Source: Seminavis robusta
Lineage: Eukaryota; Bacillariophyta; Bacillariophyceae; Naviculales; Naviculaceae
Direction: 5' to 3'
DNA length: 64,000 nt
Assembly: GCA_903772945.1 (NCBI GenBank)
Contig: CAICTM010000071.1
Span: 62,001-126,000, forward strand
The position numbers were made by a program, and so were the translations under genes. Position 1 is the first letter of the stretch; every line of letters starts with the position of its first letter. This document shows positions 19,417 to 30,499 of this stretch, piece after piece. A model generated the notes under the pieces. That model was not told the DNA's origin and made no database searches. It saw only the letters and a program-made list of their open reading frames with translations.

Positions 19417-19824
19417 TCAGAAGCCGCGAATTGCGGGAGCAGAGACGCGTCGCGCGTGATCCTTGTTGACATCCGCGGGTTGGGCAGCATCCTTGATTTC
19501 CACATGGTATAGTTTCCCATCCCGCACCATGGCCGAGGCGAGCATTTTGTGTGCCTTTTCACGAGGCTTTTTGACCATGTATTCGTAGGCAAGGCCCACT
19601 TCGTCCTTTTCGACCTTGATGAGCTCCATTGTCACGTTGTTCTGAACGAGTGAATCCATGTCCTTCATGACACGGGGTTTGTTCAGCATGACTTGGCCAT
19701 CGACTTGCATGCGGCATTCATCGTGAAAGAGTGCATCGGCCAGTGGGCGGACTTCTTCCATTGTCTTGTCTTCTTCGGCCAAGACCAGGAAGAGTTTCAT
19801 TACTTTGCGCATGGGGTCGCTCAT
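19417..19824 (-). CDS. Small protein, possibly NTF2/SnoaL-like fold
   Basis: 135 residues, one exon, ATG at 19824. The sequence begins with an amphipathic helix (MRKVMKLFLVLAEEDKTMEEVRPLADALFHDECRMQVDG), then KPRVMKDMDSLVQNNVTMELIKVEKDEVGLAYEYMVKKP and HKMLASAMVRDGKLYHVEIKD. A helix carrying a residue pattern like LFHDE, followed by strand-rich segments ending in a MVRDGKLYHVE-type strand, resembles small NTF2-like proteins. No catalytic residue set can be assigned. Codon use and even composition look coding. There is no targeting peptide, so a cytosolic location is likely. Confidence 0.65.
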   Translation of the reverse strand: MSDPMRKVMKLFLVLAEEDKTMEEVRPLADALFHDECRMQVDGQVMLNKPRVMKDMDSLVQNNVTMELIKVEKDEVGLAYEYMVKKPREKAHKMLASAMVRDGKLYHVEIKDAAQPADVNKDHARRVSAPAIRGF

Positions 19825-20117
19825 TTTGATGGATGGGTGGGTAAGAGAGGAAAGGGTATCTATTAGTCACCGATTGGCAGTGGTGCTGGATTTGATTTGA
19901 TTGCTTTGAGTATGGAAAATCTTGTTTTGTGTCACAACAACAAGTGGCTCGTCTATTCCTTGCTCCTCCTCTCTCTTCGCTTTGAAGACACAACCAGCAA
20001 AAAGTTTGATAGAAGTGAGAATACTCTACCCAATCAGAGCTCTATCAAGAGACGAGAATCATGAATTTGTGAGTGTGTTCGCGTCGACTTTGCTTCGTAG
20101 AAATTCTACGGCGATAG

Positions 20118-20438
20118 CTACGGCGATCTAGCTTGGTTCTGGTGAACATCTGATTGATCACTGTTCCCACCCGCAGATCCAGAGGAAGCTTCCTGATGGC
20201 AGGATCGTGCTGGTTGGGCCTGCGGAAAGGGATCTTTGACAAGAGGCCTGAATTGACTGGTATCGTAGGCAATTGGGGGCGTCAATGCACATCTGTCTGC
20301 GAAAGAGAAGCTCAACTTCACATCCTTCGCAACGTAAGCATGGGCTTCCCAAGCTCTGTCATCAATTGCCTTGATGGGAACAGTGTCAATGAGTGAAGTC
20401 GTCACAGCTGTTGATAGCAAAGCGTGACATGGATGCAT
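20118..20438 (-). CDS. Possible small ORF, unknown
   Basis: About 106 codons from ATG at 20438. The middle (TVPIKAIDDRAWEAHAYVAKDVKLSFSFADRCALTPPIAYDTSQFRPLVKDPF) has protein-like composition and codon choice, but I recognise no family. It could equally be one exon or a fragment of a larger, decayed gene. No neighbour gives context. Confidence 0.3.
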   Translation of the reverse strand: MHPCHALLSTAVTTSLIDTVPIKAIDDRAWEAHAYVAKDVKLSFSFADRCALTPPIAYDTSQFRPLVKDPFPQAQPARSCHQEASSGSAGGNSDQSDVHQNQARSP

Positions 20439-20441
20439 CAA

Positions 20442-21198
20442 ATCAAGGAGCTTCCGTGTGGAATGTTCTTGGTGTCATTTTGTCTCGTTCTGCGTTATTC
20501 AAAGCTTTAGTGACCGGAGGGGCGTTATATCCTCAAAGTATCCACGTCTCGACCACTACAGAGTACTTGATGCCGGAACGACAACCACAACACAAGTCAT
20601 TGCAAAAATGAAACCTTTCTGGTTGCGTTGGCACCAAAACCTACTAGCTAGCTACTCAAGCTAGAAAGAAGCCTCCATGAGGATCTTGTTTGGCCAGGCA
20701 AAGAGGTGCGGCAAAGGATTGGAGGTGCGTACGACCTAGCCAATGGTCAATTCTGTCTGCTCTGGCTACCGTAGGGTTCGACTTCACTGCCTAGTGCGTA
20801 GTTAGCATGTAATGTTCAAAAGTTCGTTGATACCATACTATTTCACTGCTGGTCTCGACTTCACTTCTAAGAATGGGGGCAACAACTTTTAAAATGTTGG
20901 TGCACAACATCCTAGTTTGTTTTGACTTTGTAAATGTGAGAATTTCTCTCGAGTCGAGTCAATGAATAAACTGTATTCGTGCATTGAGGGTTGACGGTTC
21001 CTTTGTGCATCCCGATAATGTTGAAATTCTATCCAGAGAGCGCCTTCATTTCCCTTATTAGTCGAATGAGTCAAGAGAATCACTGCATCTACCGGTAACC
21101 AGCATGCTTGTGCCTCCCGTGGATTGTTTCGTTTGAGCAAAGCTTTGTTGGCTCCGCACGACCATTATTTTCCGTTTGCATCTAACGTATATAGCTAC
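20442..21198. other. Intergenic, nothing recognised
   Basis: Contains one CTAGCTAG (20644) and one TACCGGTA (about 21089). I see no coding sequence or RNA gene. Confidence 0.45.
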
Positions 21199-21993
21199 CT
21201 AGCTGTCCATCATTTCGGCCAGAGTCACCGCCACGGCCACTCGCAAGGTCCTGGTGGTTCTCGATACGGTGGGTTGTTGTTCTGTAGTAGCACCATCACT
21301 GTTGCTGTGGACGGCGTTCATGAGTCGAATGGTTCTAGTGGCCACGGTGGTGGGGGTGGCAGCGTTGTTGTTGGATGTTTGTTTATTGCAGAGTAGTATT
21401 TCTCGTTCCGCCGAGGCAATCATTTGGCACAAGCCCGTGGCAATCTCTCCACAGACCCAATGGTGGTGTTGGTACCAGTGTCGAGTGGAACAATTTAAAT
21501 CGCAATAGGCCGTCAAGAAACAGCCCTTGCACCATCCTTGAGTCCGAAGTCCACAATGGACACATCGTCTCCCCTTCCAAATGATGGTAGGAGGTGGTAA
21601 TTGCGGAGTGTCGTCTGAAGTTGTACTTGTCGTGGCAGTAGCAGTAGCGGTAGAATTGGTAGTTGGTACTTGTGCAAGTGCACTATTCCACCAACGAACC
21701 ACTCGGTTTGCCTCAGACATTGCCGTGTGATCTTCCTCCTGCTCATTAAGAAGACGGCAATCCCCAATATCTTCTTCGTCTTCGTCTTCACTGGCAATTC
21801 CCGTGGATGCCGTTTCATTGCTTCCACGTCGTTGTTGTTGTTGTGGCGTCTCGTTATTGCTTGGATGATGATTGGCCGTCAAGAGATCCTGAAGCATCGT
21901 TTCGATTGGTTCCAGGGCTTCATAGAGTGCTGCTGGGGGCTCCATCATGGCGTGGTGTGGTGTTGCTTGGGATAAGCGAACGTGTGCTACCAT
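21199..21993 (-). CDS. MYND-type zinc finger protein
   Basis: 264 residues from ATG at 21993. The finger lies at about residues 145-185: CVHCGLRTQGWCKGCFLTAYCDLNC, then RHWYQHHHWVC. This is the C-x2-C…C-x2-C…YC-x3-C…HW…H…C pattern of MYND domains, which bind zinc and proline-rich peptides. The rest is low complexity (Thr/Ala, Gln and Glu/Asp runs). An open frame continues upstream of 21993 without an ATG (…FHLPIQHDTFALCR), so an upstream exon or non-ATG start is possible. It is divergent from MTHFS with a gap of 227 bp. Confidence 0.75.
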   Translation of the reverse strand: MVAHVRLSQATPHHAMMEPPAALYEALEPIETMLQDLLTANHHPSNNETPQQQQRRGSNETASTGIASEDEDEEDIGDCRLLNEQEEDHTAMSEANRVVRWWNSALAQVPTTNSTATATATTSTTSDDTPQLPPPTIIWKGRRCVHCGLRTQGWCKGCFLTAYCDLNCSTRHWYQHHHWVCGEIATGLCQMIASAEREILLCNKQTSNNNAATPTTVATRTIRLMNAVHSNSDGATTEQQPTVSRTTRTLRVAVAVTLAEMMDS

Positions 21994-22086
21994 GCGGCAG
22001 AGGGCGAAGGTATCATGTTGGATGGGGAGGTGAAAAGTGTATTGCTTCTTGCCGTTTCTTTCTTCTTCTTGCTTTTTTTCGCAAAC

Positions 22087-22099
22087 TAACCCTAACCCC
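22087..22099 (+). promoter_or_regulatory. Telo-box-like motif between MYND gene and MTHFS
   Basis: taaccctaacccc, roughly midway between the divergent starts at 21993 and 22221. Confidence 0.35.
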
Positions 22100-22220
22100 A
22101 CTGTATTCCCGCACCTGCCGCCATCGCCAACAGTATCCGGCACAGAGCAGTACAGTACGGTATCTTTTTAGGTTCCAGAACGTTCTCGGATAATGCAATG
22201 CCAACAGCCAAAGCTTCTTC

Positions 22221-23389
22221 ATGTTGCTTCGTCTAATATCGTCCTCTACGGTTGCTTCTTCCATACTCTCCTCTTCCAGAAGCTCCGTTGTCTTTTCAAC
22301 TGCAGCAGTTCTGCCTCGAAAGATTACCTTTAGTAGACCTCGTCCCTATCACTCGTCATTATTTTCTTATAGTACCTCAAAAAGATCCAACCAAACCATG
22401 GGAGACAACAACGATAGCAACAACAATGATTCGATTGTCCAACAGAAAAAAGTGTTGCGAAAACAAGTCCGCTCCAAACTCAAAGCATTGACCAAGGAAA
22501 CCATTCAAGAACAGAGCATCAAAGTGTGGGATCGCCTCTTTCAACTGCCACAATATCAAACGGCAAAGTCCGTCGGACTCTTTCTCTCCATGCCCAAGGG
22601 CGAAATCGATACCGATCCGGCATTGAAACATGCCATGGAACACAACAAAACAATATACGTGCCGGAAGTGGGCAAGAATTTTGAATTGGCCGATATGGAG
22701 TTGCTGCAAGTGATCGTCAACAAGGAAGAAAAAGAAAAAGATAAAGAAGGAGAGCCAAAGGAAAGCAAGGAAGAACCACCAGGTATGTAGGACTGAGCTA
22801 GCTAGCCTGGAAAGTCCAAGAAGAACGAACCATGATCCTTGCCATGTTTTCTCACACTTTCTCATTATCTGATTTGTTCTTTGCTACCTAATCCATTATC
22901 TGATGTGCGTACCCTTCGTGACAATCAACAAACCAATCAACACAAACCACAGTCAAAAAGCCGCGTCTTGACGAAGAAGAAAAAGAACCATCCACAACGA
23001 CGACGACGACGACGACAACTAGCCAGGATCTATTCCACAAGAATTGGCCACGCAACAAATGGGGCATCCCAGAGCCTCCAGCAGACATGCCGATTGTCAC
23101 GGCCAAACCCGGCGATATTGATTTGTTGGTGGTTCCCGGACTAGCATTTGATCGCAACGGAGATCGATTGGGTCAAGGCAAGGGATACTACGATCGATTC
23201 ATTGAACGCATGTGCCAGGGTGACCAAAAGGGGCCGTATTTGGTGGCGGTGGGGTTACAAGCACAAGTCGTGGACGAGTCCATCCCGGTGGCGCAATACG
23301 ATCGTCGCATGGATATGGTGCTCTTGCCAGACGAAAGTATTGTAGTCAGCAAAGAAAAGGACACTACGACTGATAATAAGGAAACGTAG
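22221..23389 (+). CDS. MTHFS: 5-formyltetrahydrofolate cyclo-ligase (MTHFS)
   Basis: Converts 5-formyl-THF to 5,10-methenyl-THF with ATP. Two exons, 22221-22782 and 22953-23389, joined by a 170-bp GT-AG intron (phase 1), give 332 residues. The N-terminal 55 residues are Ser/Arg-rich and lack acidic residues, which suggests a mitochondrial presequence; a second in-frame ATG (MGDNNDSNN) could give a cytosolic form. Motifs: KKVLRKQVRSKLKAL; VGLFLSMPKGEIDTDP; and in exon 2 DLLVVPGLAFDRNGDRLGQGKGYYDRFIER, the ATP/folate signature of the family. A charged low-complexity insert spans the splice junction. Without the insert and presequence the length fits the usual 200 or so residues. Confidence 0.94.
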
Positions 23390-23464
23390 TAGATTGATGC
23401 ATACAATGGGCTCCACTAGCTAGTAGTAGCGACAGTCTTGGATTCACTTCTTTTTGTGTGTGTG

Positions 23465-24505
23465 CTATATTGTCTCTTCATCCTCTATTGTTGTGTCTTG
23501 TGCAGGGTCGGCAATCATTTCTATTGCTGCTTTCCATAACTTGAAATCCAAAGGGAGAACCATGGCCAGAGGAAGTGGTTGATCCTCATCGGTGCCTCCC
23601 TCTACCAGAATCAAATCATTCTCAGTCTTCTCAGTGCTACTGCTAGTAGAAGAAGGCAGGAGTATTCCACCGGGGCTGGTCGAAGTAGTACCTGTTGGTA
23701 TACTGGCCATGGTCATGATTGATTTACTGACTTCCACCAATACATTTTGACTGACACACTCAATTGCCATTCCACTCCCCGCCACGGTATCGTGCCTCTT
23801 TGGATTGTTGTCGACGTCGTCATCACCATTCAAGGATTGTGTGGTACTGGTAGATGATCCCACGAGAAATGTCATGAGACTGTTGACTTCTTCCAAGAAT
23901 TGGGCTTCCTCCATGTCATTTCGGTTGTGCTCTAGCAGAACCCATCCCCCGTTAGTCATGACAATATCCAATGCTAGTACTGGATTAAAGAGCCCTCCGG
24001 CTGTCGATCGCACCACTTTGCCACAGGGGAACGATTGTTGGTTGTGGGAAACCACCAATTCATCACCATTTTGGACATATAATAATAATCCACTGTTATC
24101 ATCACTGTTGTTGTTGTTTTGAATCAGCGTGTCCATGGTTTCGGGAGACAGAATCATCCGATCAATCAAGACGTGGATGTTCGCGTTGTCCACATTCTCC
24201 GCCAGAATTTCCACGGCCGATTCGGGAGACAGCGCAGTGTCTCTCAAGTCGAGCCATAGTTCCATGGGTTTCGAGTTGTTGTTGGAGGATGACGGGTCGC
24301 AGTCTGGATTCTTGCTGGAAAGGGTACTTTCATTGCCATTCGCAGCATCATCACCATCTGTGGTGGTCTGATGATGGACCAAGCCACGGTGGAAAAACGC
24401 TGAAGGGTGACGTCTCTGTCTTGTCACAAATCCAAAGCAAAAAAGGTAAGGAGAGAAACACAAGCCAATAATGCAAGCCACCCACACGAATTGAGGGAAC
24501 ATCAT
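23465..24505 (-). CDS. Secretory or plastid-routed protein of unknown function
   Basis: 346 residues, single exon. Residues 1-26 are a hydrophobic signal sequence (FVWVACIIGLCFSPYLFCFGF) ending in Gly-Phe, compatible with a diatom plastid presequence. A moderately conserved-looking core follows (MELWLDLRDTALSPESAVEILAENVDNANIHVLIDRMIL…; GKVVRSTAGGLFNPVLALDIVMTNGGWVLLEHN…), broken by Ser/Thr/Asp-rich low-complexity loops. I recognise no domain. It is divergent from the next plastid-type gene at 24881. Confidence 0.65.
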   Translation of the reverse strand: MMFPQFVWVACIIGLCFSPYLFCFGFVTRQRRHPSAFFHRGLVHHQTTTDGDDAANGNESTLSSKNPDCDPSSSNNNSKPMELWLDLRDTALSPESAVEILAENVDNANIHVLIDRMILSPETMDTLIQNNNNSDDNSGLLLYVQNGDELVVSHNQQSFPCGKVVRSTAGGLFNPVLALDIVMTNGGWVLLEHNRNDMEEAQFLEEVNSLMTFLVGSSTSTTQSLNGDDDVDNNPKRHDTVAGSGMAIECVSQNVLVEVSKSIMTMASIPTGTTSTSPGGILLPSSTSSSTEKTENDLILVEGGTDEDQPLPLAMVLPLDFKLWKAAIEMIADPAQDTTIEDEETI

Positions 24506-24628
24506 TGCTCAATATTGCTGTATTATAATAGACAAAGATCACACAAGAAAGGGAGTGGCTGATGAACATCAGATGAGAGAGCTTGGTTTGGATTTCAAAG
24601 ATCGGAACCTTTGGGCAGGATACAAGCT

Positions 24629-24639
24629 CTAACCCTAAA
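24629..24639 (+). promoter_or_regulatory. Telo-box-like motif CTAACCCTAAA
   Basis: Lies between the divergent starts at 24505 and 24881. It is the same motif type as at 9402 and 22087. Confidence 0.35.
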
Positions 24640-24880
24640 CAATGAGAACAAATGCGACTGTGCGATGACGTGGTTTCAGAAGCCTTCCGAATGACAACAC
24701 TGACGTCAACGCTGAAGACATGCAGTCATCATCTGGCTGGTGCTGCAAACTAAAAGCGCTTCCAATGACATCCGCTCCATCATCACAATTATTCTGTTCG
24801 TCAAAGAACAATTGCTTGCTTGTCCTCTCTTTTATTAATCCCATCCCAACTCTAGCTAGTACAGTACCTTTATCATCACC

Positions 24881-25666
24881 ATGTGGAAGTCTCGCCACCA
24901 GCTTCTCTTGAGCTTGCTATTCTTGCTTCATGTCTCCAGCAATGGATTTCTCAGCCATGCCCCGTCCGGTCGCTCTTCTTTGGCCCTGTCCATGATCACC
25001 AGCAGCAGCAGCGACGATACCCAAAAGTTGCTGGAACGGGCGGCCCAACTTCGCGAAGAGGCTAATACCATGGAAACGCAATTGCGAGCCGAACGAGGTA
25101 CCAGTCGTCCCGTCGTCATGGATACCATCCCCGAGCCGAGGGCACCCACTATCAAGTACGACAAACTTCCCAATTCAAAGTGGGAAATCAAGTATCGCTT
25201 TGCGGAGGAACCGGTCAAGGATCGAGACGAAGATGCGGGTCCACTCGAGTACTATCGTGGCAAACTGGTGCTCCACTTGAGAGATGATGGATACACGGAT
25301 ATTTTGTCGGAGGAGGGCGGCGACGACGACGACAATCGCATTCGAGTCACCAAAATCTGGGGATGGGACGAAGAACTGGTCCAAGAAGATAATACGCGCT
25401 ATTTATTGTTTTCCATGGATGCCAAGACACCCAACAGCTCCAAGCTACGATTCTATTTCCAGGCAAAATTGGAACAGGAGAGTCGGACATCCATTGCGCT
25501 CAAAGGCGGGACCGTCACCATCAAGCAGGATTTGGCAGAAGAACAGAAAATGATGGCATTTGGATTCTTTTCCGCCAAGGGCATTTTGGCCCGATTCCGA
25601 TATGTGGGCGAATTCGCCGCATCTCCCTATGGCGGTGCTGTGGACAATAGTGAGGAAAGTTATTAA
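24881..25666 (+). CDS. Plastid-targeted protein of unknown function
   Basis: 261 residues, single exon. The signal peptide (LLLSLLFLLHVSSNGF) has Gly-Phe at the predicted plastid junction, then a Ser/Arg/Ala-rich transit stretch. An N-terminal helix follows (TQKLLERAAQLREEANTMETQLRAERG, coiled-coil-like). After it comes a strand-rich domain (KWEIKYRFAEEPV…YRGKLVLHLRDDGYTDIL…RVTKIWGWDEEL…YLLFSMDAK…KLRFYFQAKLEQ) ending GFFSAKGILARFRYVGEFA. The strands suggest a beta-barrel or lipocalin-like fold of the kind seen in stromal or thylakoid lumen proteins, but this is only an impression. Confidence 0.7.
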   Translation: MWKSRHQLLLSLLFLLHVSSNGFLSHAPSGRSSLALSMITSSSSDDTQKLLERAAQLREEANTMETQLRAERGTSRPVVMDTIPEPRAPTIKYDKLPNSKWEIKYRFAEEPVKDRDEDAGPLEYYRGKLVLHLRDDGYTDILSEEGGDDDDNRIRVTKIWGWDEELVQEDNTRYLLFSMDAKTPNSSKLRFYFQAKLEQESRTSIALKGGTVTIKQDLAEEQKMMAFGFFSAKGILARFRYVGEFAASPYGGAVDNSEESY

Positions 25667-25937
25667 TCATTTTATGAAGTTGGCAGGCAAAGGATCTTTG
25701 ATGTATGTCACAACTACATTATGGATCTGAATGATGATGATCAATCGGCGCATTCATGCTTGGCTGGAGGCACTGGTGGGAGGCAACGCCATGGCTTGAT
25801 CAGGACAACAAACGGCACAGCTCATAGCAAAACAAGCAACTCCGAGAAGTACATTCATTGGATATCTCATGCGAGACCGGGATCAAACAATTACACAATG
25901 CATAATATCATTAGCTGCTATTTACGTTAGACTCTGC
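25667..25937. other. Intergenic between convergent genes
   Basis: About 270 bp between the stops of two convergent genes. Nothing else is seen apart from CTAGCTAG overlapping the stop at 25938. Confidence 0.4.
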
Positions 25938-28900
25938 CTAGCTAGATTCACTACTTGACGGAAGTGTATCCTTGCCACGATACGTTCGGATAATGAGATA
26001 GCTCATGACAACAAAGACAACACTGACGATCAAACCAGTCCCCAAAAAGTCAGAGTCGTCTCCTGGACTCTCCTCTTCCGCAGTGGTTGTAGAACTAGCA
26101 GTAGTGGTAGAACCCAAGGAGTCTGATGGACGACTTCCAGGATCTTCGTCCGGAAAGAGATGAAAGATCTCCACAAGGCGAGACTTGCCATCAAAACTGG
26201 TTCCAACCAAGACTTTCTTGTCATCGGGGTGGCCTTGAAAGAGCTGAATGAGGCCGGTCTTTGCCGAACCCACGCAGCATCCTTCTCCGGCAGAGTGCGA
26301 AACAATCAACATGAATGATTGCTTCTGATTCGTATCCAGTTGCGGCAATGGAATCATCTCGATACTGTTGCGATAGTCTTCGTGGGCAGACGTCACATCG
26401 GGCCCGTATGAAATCACAGCACGCCTTGCGAGCGGCTGACCTTGGTTTTCAGCAGCATCCAAAACAAGCAGTACCCAGTCAATTTCGTGTGAATGGAGTT
26501 CCGGAGGGATGGATAGAGAGAGATACTCGTCGTTGGAGATATCTATCAGTTGCTCTCCGTCTGGTCGAGCCAGGAATTTTGACTGCTCATGATGATGGAT
26601 ATCCACGTCCGTCAAGCCAGCCTTGGAGCCAATAGCCATTCGTGTATCCACAGTTCCAGTGATGTTGGCGTGGCCCAAAAGACTCAATCTATACAGGCCC
26701 CCACTTTGCAGCACGAGGCTACCAGTCACACCTTGGTCAAAGTTGAGGTGTTGGCCTGGAGCAAACGTAGCAACAACGGCGTCTGCTTCGGGCAGGTCCA
26801 GGCGTTCTACTTGAAACCCAATATCAAGTTTGTCGCCATCCCCGTTTGCGTCATCCATTGTGATCAAGACTGGCACAGTTGCCAGCTCTCCTTCGATGAC
26901 AAATGCATATTCCTTCTGTTGCTCGAATTGGCCGTCTCCCGACACCACCGTGATCCCATTGGCATCCATCAACACGACTTCAAAGGCAATTTCTCCAGCT
27001 TGCTTCGCAATGCCATCCCCGTGACTATCAATGATTGCAAAAGTGTAGACTCCAGGAAACAGTGAAAATGTTTCTTTGACCGTCGTATTCTCGTCTCGGA
27101 ACTTTCCCGGAGCAACGTCCACTAGAAGCCGCCCCATTGAATCCGAAATCTTGTATCCAGTTTCGTAAGGATGGTCATCTAGCATTACGATGACGCGTAG
27201 GGAGACCTTCGCGAGGGGATTTGGAGATGTGTTGATGAGCGCAGGTTGAATTTCGGTGCGGTCATCTTCTTTTGATACTCCACCCAACTCCAGACCGAAC
27301 GAGTACGCTTCTCTGGCGGTGTCGGTGAAGGAACTGGAGACGAGAATCTCACCATTTATCGGATCACCATGAAAAAGTACATACCCGGTACCTCTCAGGC
27401 GCCCTTGCCACCTGCAACACAGTCCGTCTCCAGAGGCGTCAATCATAATCAAGGAGAAATGATGAACAGACGTTGAATCTCCTTGCGGAAGAGGAATCGT
27501 TTCATGTACAACCTGGTTGGTGTGACTGGCGTTGTAGAACCTAGGAGGGCGGAAGAAGATAAGATCGCTTGCCCGTTTCTGCACAGCCACTACTCCCTCG
27601 ATAGTGTCGGCCCGAACCTGGAAGCCTATTTCCTCTGGATACAGATCCATTCTGATTTCCAATGTCAAGAAGTCGTGATTACTGGCTGGGAGCGGGGCAG
27701 GAGGTTGGAGTTGTCTTTGAGAGGCAAGGAAAGTGTGGTCGAGGGACGAAGTGAAGGAACCATCATGATTGAACACAAGCGGTGATATCCCTTGCGAACT
27801 GAAACGCCCAATAAATATACGTACTGAGATGCAAACACCCAAGGGTACGGAGTAGTGTTAGAGACAAGCACACGATGTCAACGACTATGCTCTGAGCATA
27901 ACATAACGTACTTCGACCACCATCAATTCCGTTGCCGCCTTCATCCAACAAAACGAAACGATAGAGCTCATCTTCCTCGAGATCCATCTCGACAATAACT
28001 TGTTCATGTGATACAGTATATGCGCCAGTTGGCATTCTGGCAACAATTTCCGTGTGGAATCCTATTCGCTGAAGAATCCAACCCGTCTCAGTTGGGTTTT
28101 CATCTAGTCGCAGCAGTATCCTCATAGGTACCGTTCCCTTGTCCAATTTCAAGGAAGAGATGACGTCCCCATCATCTTCTTCGTCTGTATTGCCATCGCT
28201 ATTTGAAGCTGTCGGTACCACGAACCTCTGGGCCTCGGCAGCTCCAAAGTCTCCCATTCCATAAATGAGCAGTTTAGTCTCCCCTCTCGCGTTCCTCGTT
28301 GCCAATGCATAGTGCCCCGGTTGCGTACAACACAGGCCGTCTCGATAGCTGTCCTCAATGATAAATGTGTATTGTCTCCCCTCCGGTATAAAGAATGTTC
28401 TAATCGCTCGAGTGCGACCGTCCTCATACGAGTTATACGGCATGGCAGCAATAGTCTTCCCACTCGAATCCTTGAGCGTCCAACCAACTTCTGAAGCATA
28501 ACTATCGAAGCGAATCTTCAATGTCACTGCTACCAATTGAGACGACGATGTTGTGGATTGCTGTCCCACATTATTGGTTCCAGATCCCGCCAAGAGGCCA
28601 TTGATGCCTGCCATAGCATGACACTTGAACCCCAACGGCGGCTCCCTGGATACTGAGCACACCTGGGAAGCAATCCAATCCCAAAGATGGCTTACGCGAG
28701 AGTATACTCCAGGAAAATCCGGATGGGCACACCGAAACCCCCAACTGGTAATGCCCACTTGTACATCTTCCCCAATGGTTCTCCCCTGAGCAATCATTCC
28801 CGACCCCGAGTCCCCTTGGCAGGCGTCGACGCCGTCTCCCCAGGCACATAGCATATCCTCTGTGATGCGCCCTTGGTAGGTTTCATCAATACCCGGTGAT

Positions 28901-29849
28901 CTGGCTGCATCACAAACATCATTCGGGACATGCTGAACGATCCCCACCTGCATGGTTTCAGATGCAAATAATGACAAATCTCCTCCGACTTGTGTCACTC
29001 CAAACCCCAGCACCAGCAAGTCATCATCCGAGGAGGGGATTGTTGGGTCTCGATTCAACGTGACGGGCGGAGTGTTGGATACCCCTGACAGCTTGAGTAT
29101 CATAATGTCATGATCTAAGCCATCCTCCTTGTATTCGGGATGTGATATCATCTCTTCAATTGTGAATGATTCAAAGTTTTCACTGGGGTTGGTTCGGTCG
29201 TATCGCCCAACGTGTACTGTCCTTAATCTGGAGTTTCTGTAACAATGCAATGGAATGGAATGGCAAGGTCAGAGATTAATCCAACCTTTCCATTGATTTG
29301 GCCACTCCTTTGGGAGCCTTCATTCATTCTCACCTGCAATGAGCTGCCGTCAGTACTATATCCGGCGCAATCAGGGTACCTCCACAAGCTGGTGCCATGG
29401 AGTCGCTGCCACCTTCTGTTAGAATTGCAACAATGTAGGGGTATCTCCCTTCTTTGGCGGAACTGCCACCAATGATGCGAGTCGCATACTGGTTGGGCCG
29501 TGGTTTTCTCAAGAGAGTATTAGATTGTCGGTCTCTCAAAATGTTCGATGGGCCTGGATTCTGTTCAGAACAAAGAAGAAGTTTGAAAATGTGAGAAAGA
29601 ACCCCCGCGGTGCTTGCTACTAGCTATAAAGCTGGTTACGATACCCAACCAACATTATCCAGAGCTGGCAGAGACACTAGTCTATGCTGGACAGTTTGTA
29701 CTCACAGAGCCGAGTTCTTCCGAAGCAAACACATTGGTGGTGGAAGCCTTTGCAGCGACGGCGGCTGTGCTCAAGAAGCACCACGCCACGATGAGAGATT
29801 GTCTCCCACAACATAATGAACGAATTCTACGGCTGTTTCTGGACCTCAT
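25938..29849 (-). CDS. Membrane-anchored trypsin-like serine protease with C-terminal repeat domains
   Basis: Four exons, 29849-29706, 29560-29334, 29236-27912 and 27823-25938, with consistent GT-AG phases, give about 1,193 residues. Exon 1 encodes the signal peptide (RQSLIVAWCFLSTAAVA). The S1 peptidase domain has activation site R-IIGG (about residue 76), AAHC (His about 122), HDIMILKL (Asp about 167) and DACQGDSGSG (Ser about 267). The Asp six before the Ser predicts trypsin-like cleavage after Arg/Lys. Several repeats of a Cys-rich motif follow (DSYRDGLCC, DASGDGLCC, DSHGDGIA, AGEGCCVG), each in a strand-rich unit of about 130-150 residues. Near the C-terminus LIVSVVFVVMSYLII is one membrane helix. 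It is probably a cell-surface or endomembrane protease. The repeat function is unknown. Confidence 0.88.
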
Positions 29850-30499
29850 TGCTGCGATTTCCTCGCAGTCTTCTCGTCTTCTTTGTTCTCTCCAAGCTTC
29901 CTGAATGTCGTCGTCTTACTCCATGTATTGATGGACGAGTTTGTAAAAGGGGAGATTACTTCTGTGATGCTTTTTTGTGGTACATGTAGACATGCACAGA
30001 GGACAAGGTTTGGAAGGGGAGGGCCGTGGGAGAGGTGTTTAAGTGTGAAGCATCCTGTGAATTGAATCCCGGTTACGCGCGCGTCGACGTGGCCAAAAAT
30101 ACCCAAGACGCACAAATTTCGCGACGACAAACCTTGGAAAGTCCGGCGTTGAAGGCCTCTGATATACTACTGTAGGGTAACAATACTACCGGTAGTACCG
30201 TACCGGTACCGTCCCTCACCTCGAAAGCAAAGGGTGGGGACTTTGGGTTGGGTGTGTACAGTATGGGTGTCAGTTATCCAGTTCTGGTGTGACAGCAAGT
30301 AGACTAACGATCAATGGAATTTCGGATACTCCAGTCGAGTCAAGCCTCGAACAGCAAGGTTATCCTCCCTCAACATGGTACATGATTAAGGGCTATTTGC
30401 TTCTTGCAAAGACAACTATGACTAGTTAGAGAATAAAAGGCTTCAAAAGCAGGCCCACCAACAACTAGCTAGCATTCAACTACGACGACACTGGGATCT
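29850..30499. other. Intergenic region
   Basis: About 650 bp upstream of the protease. It contains a dense block of ACCGGTA/GGTACC palindromes (30186-30211) and CTAGCTAG (30465). No gene seen. Confidence 0.45.
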
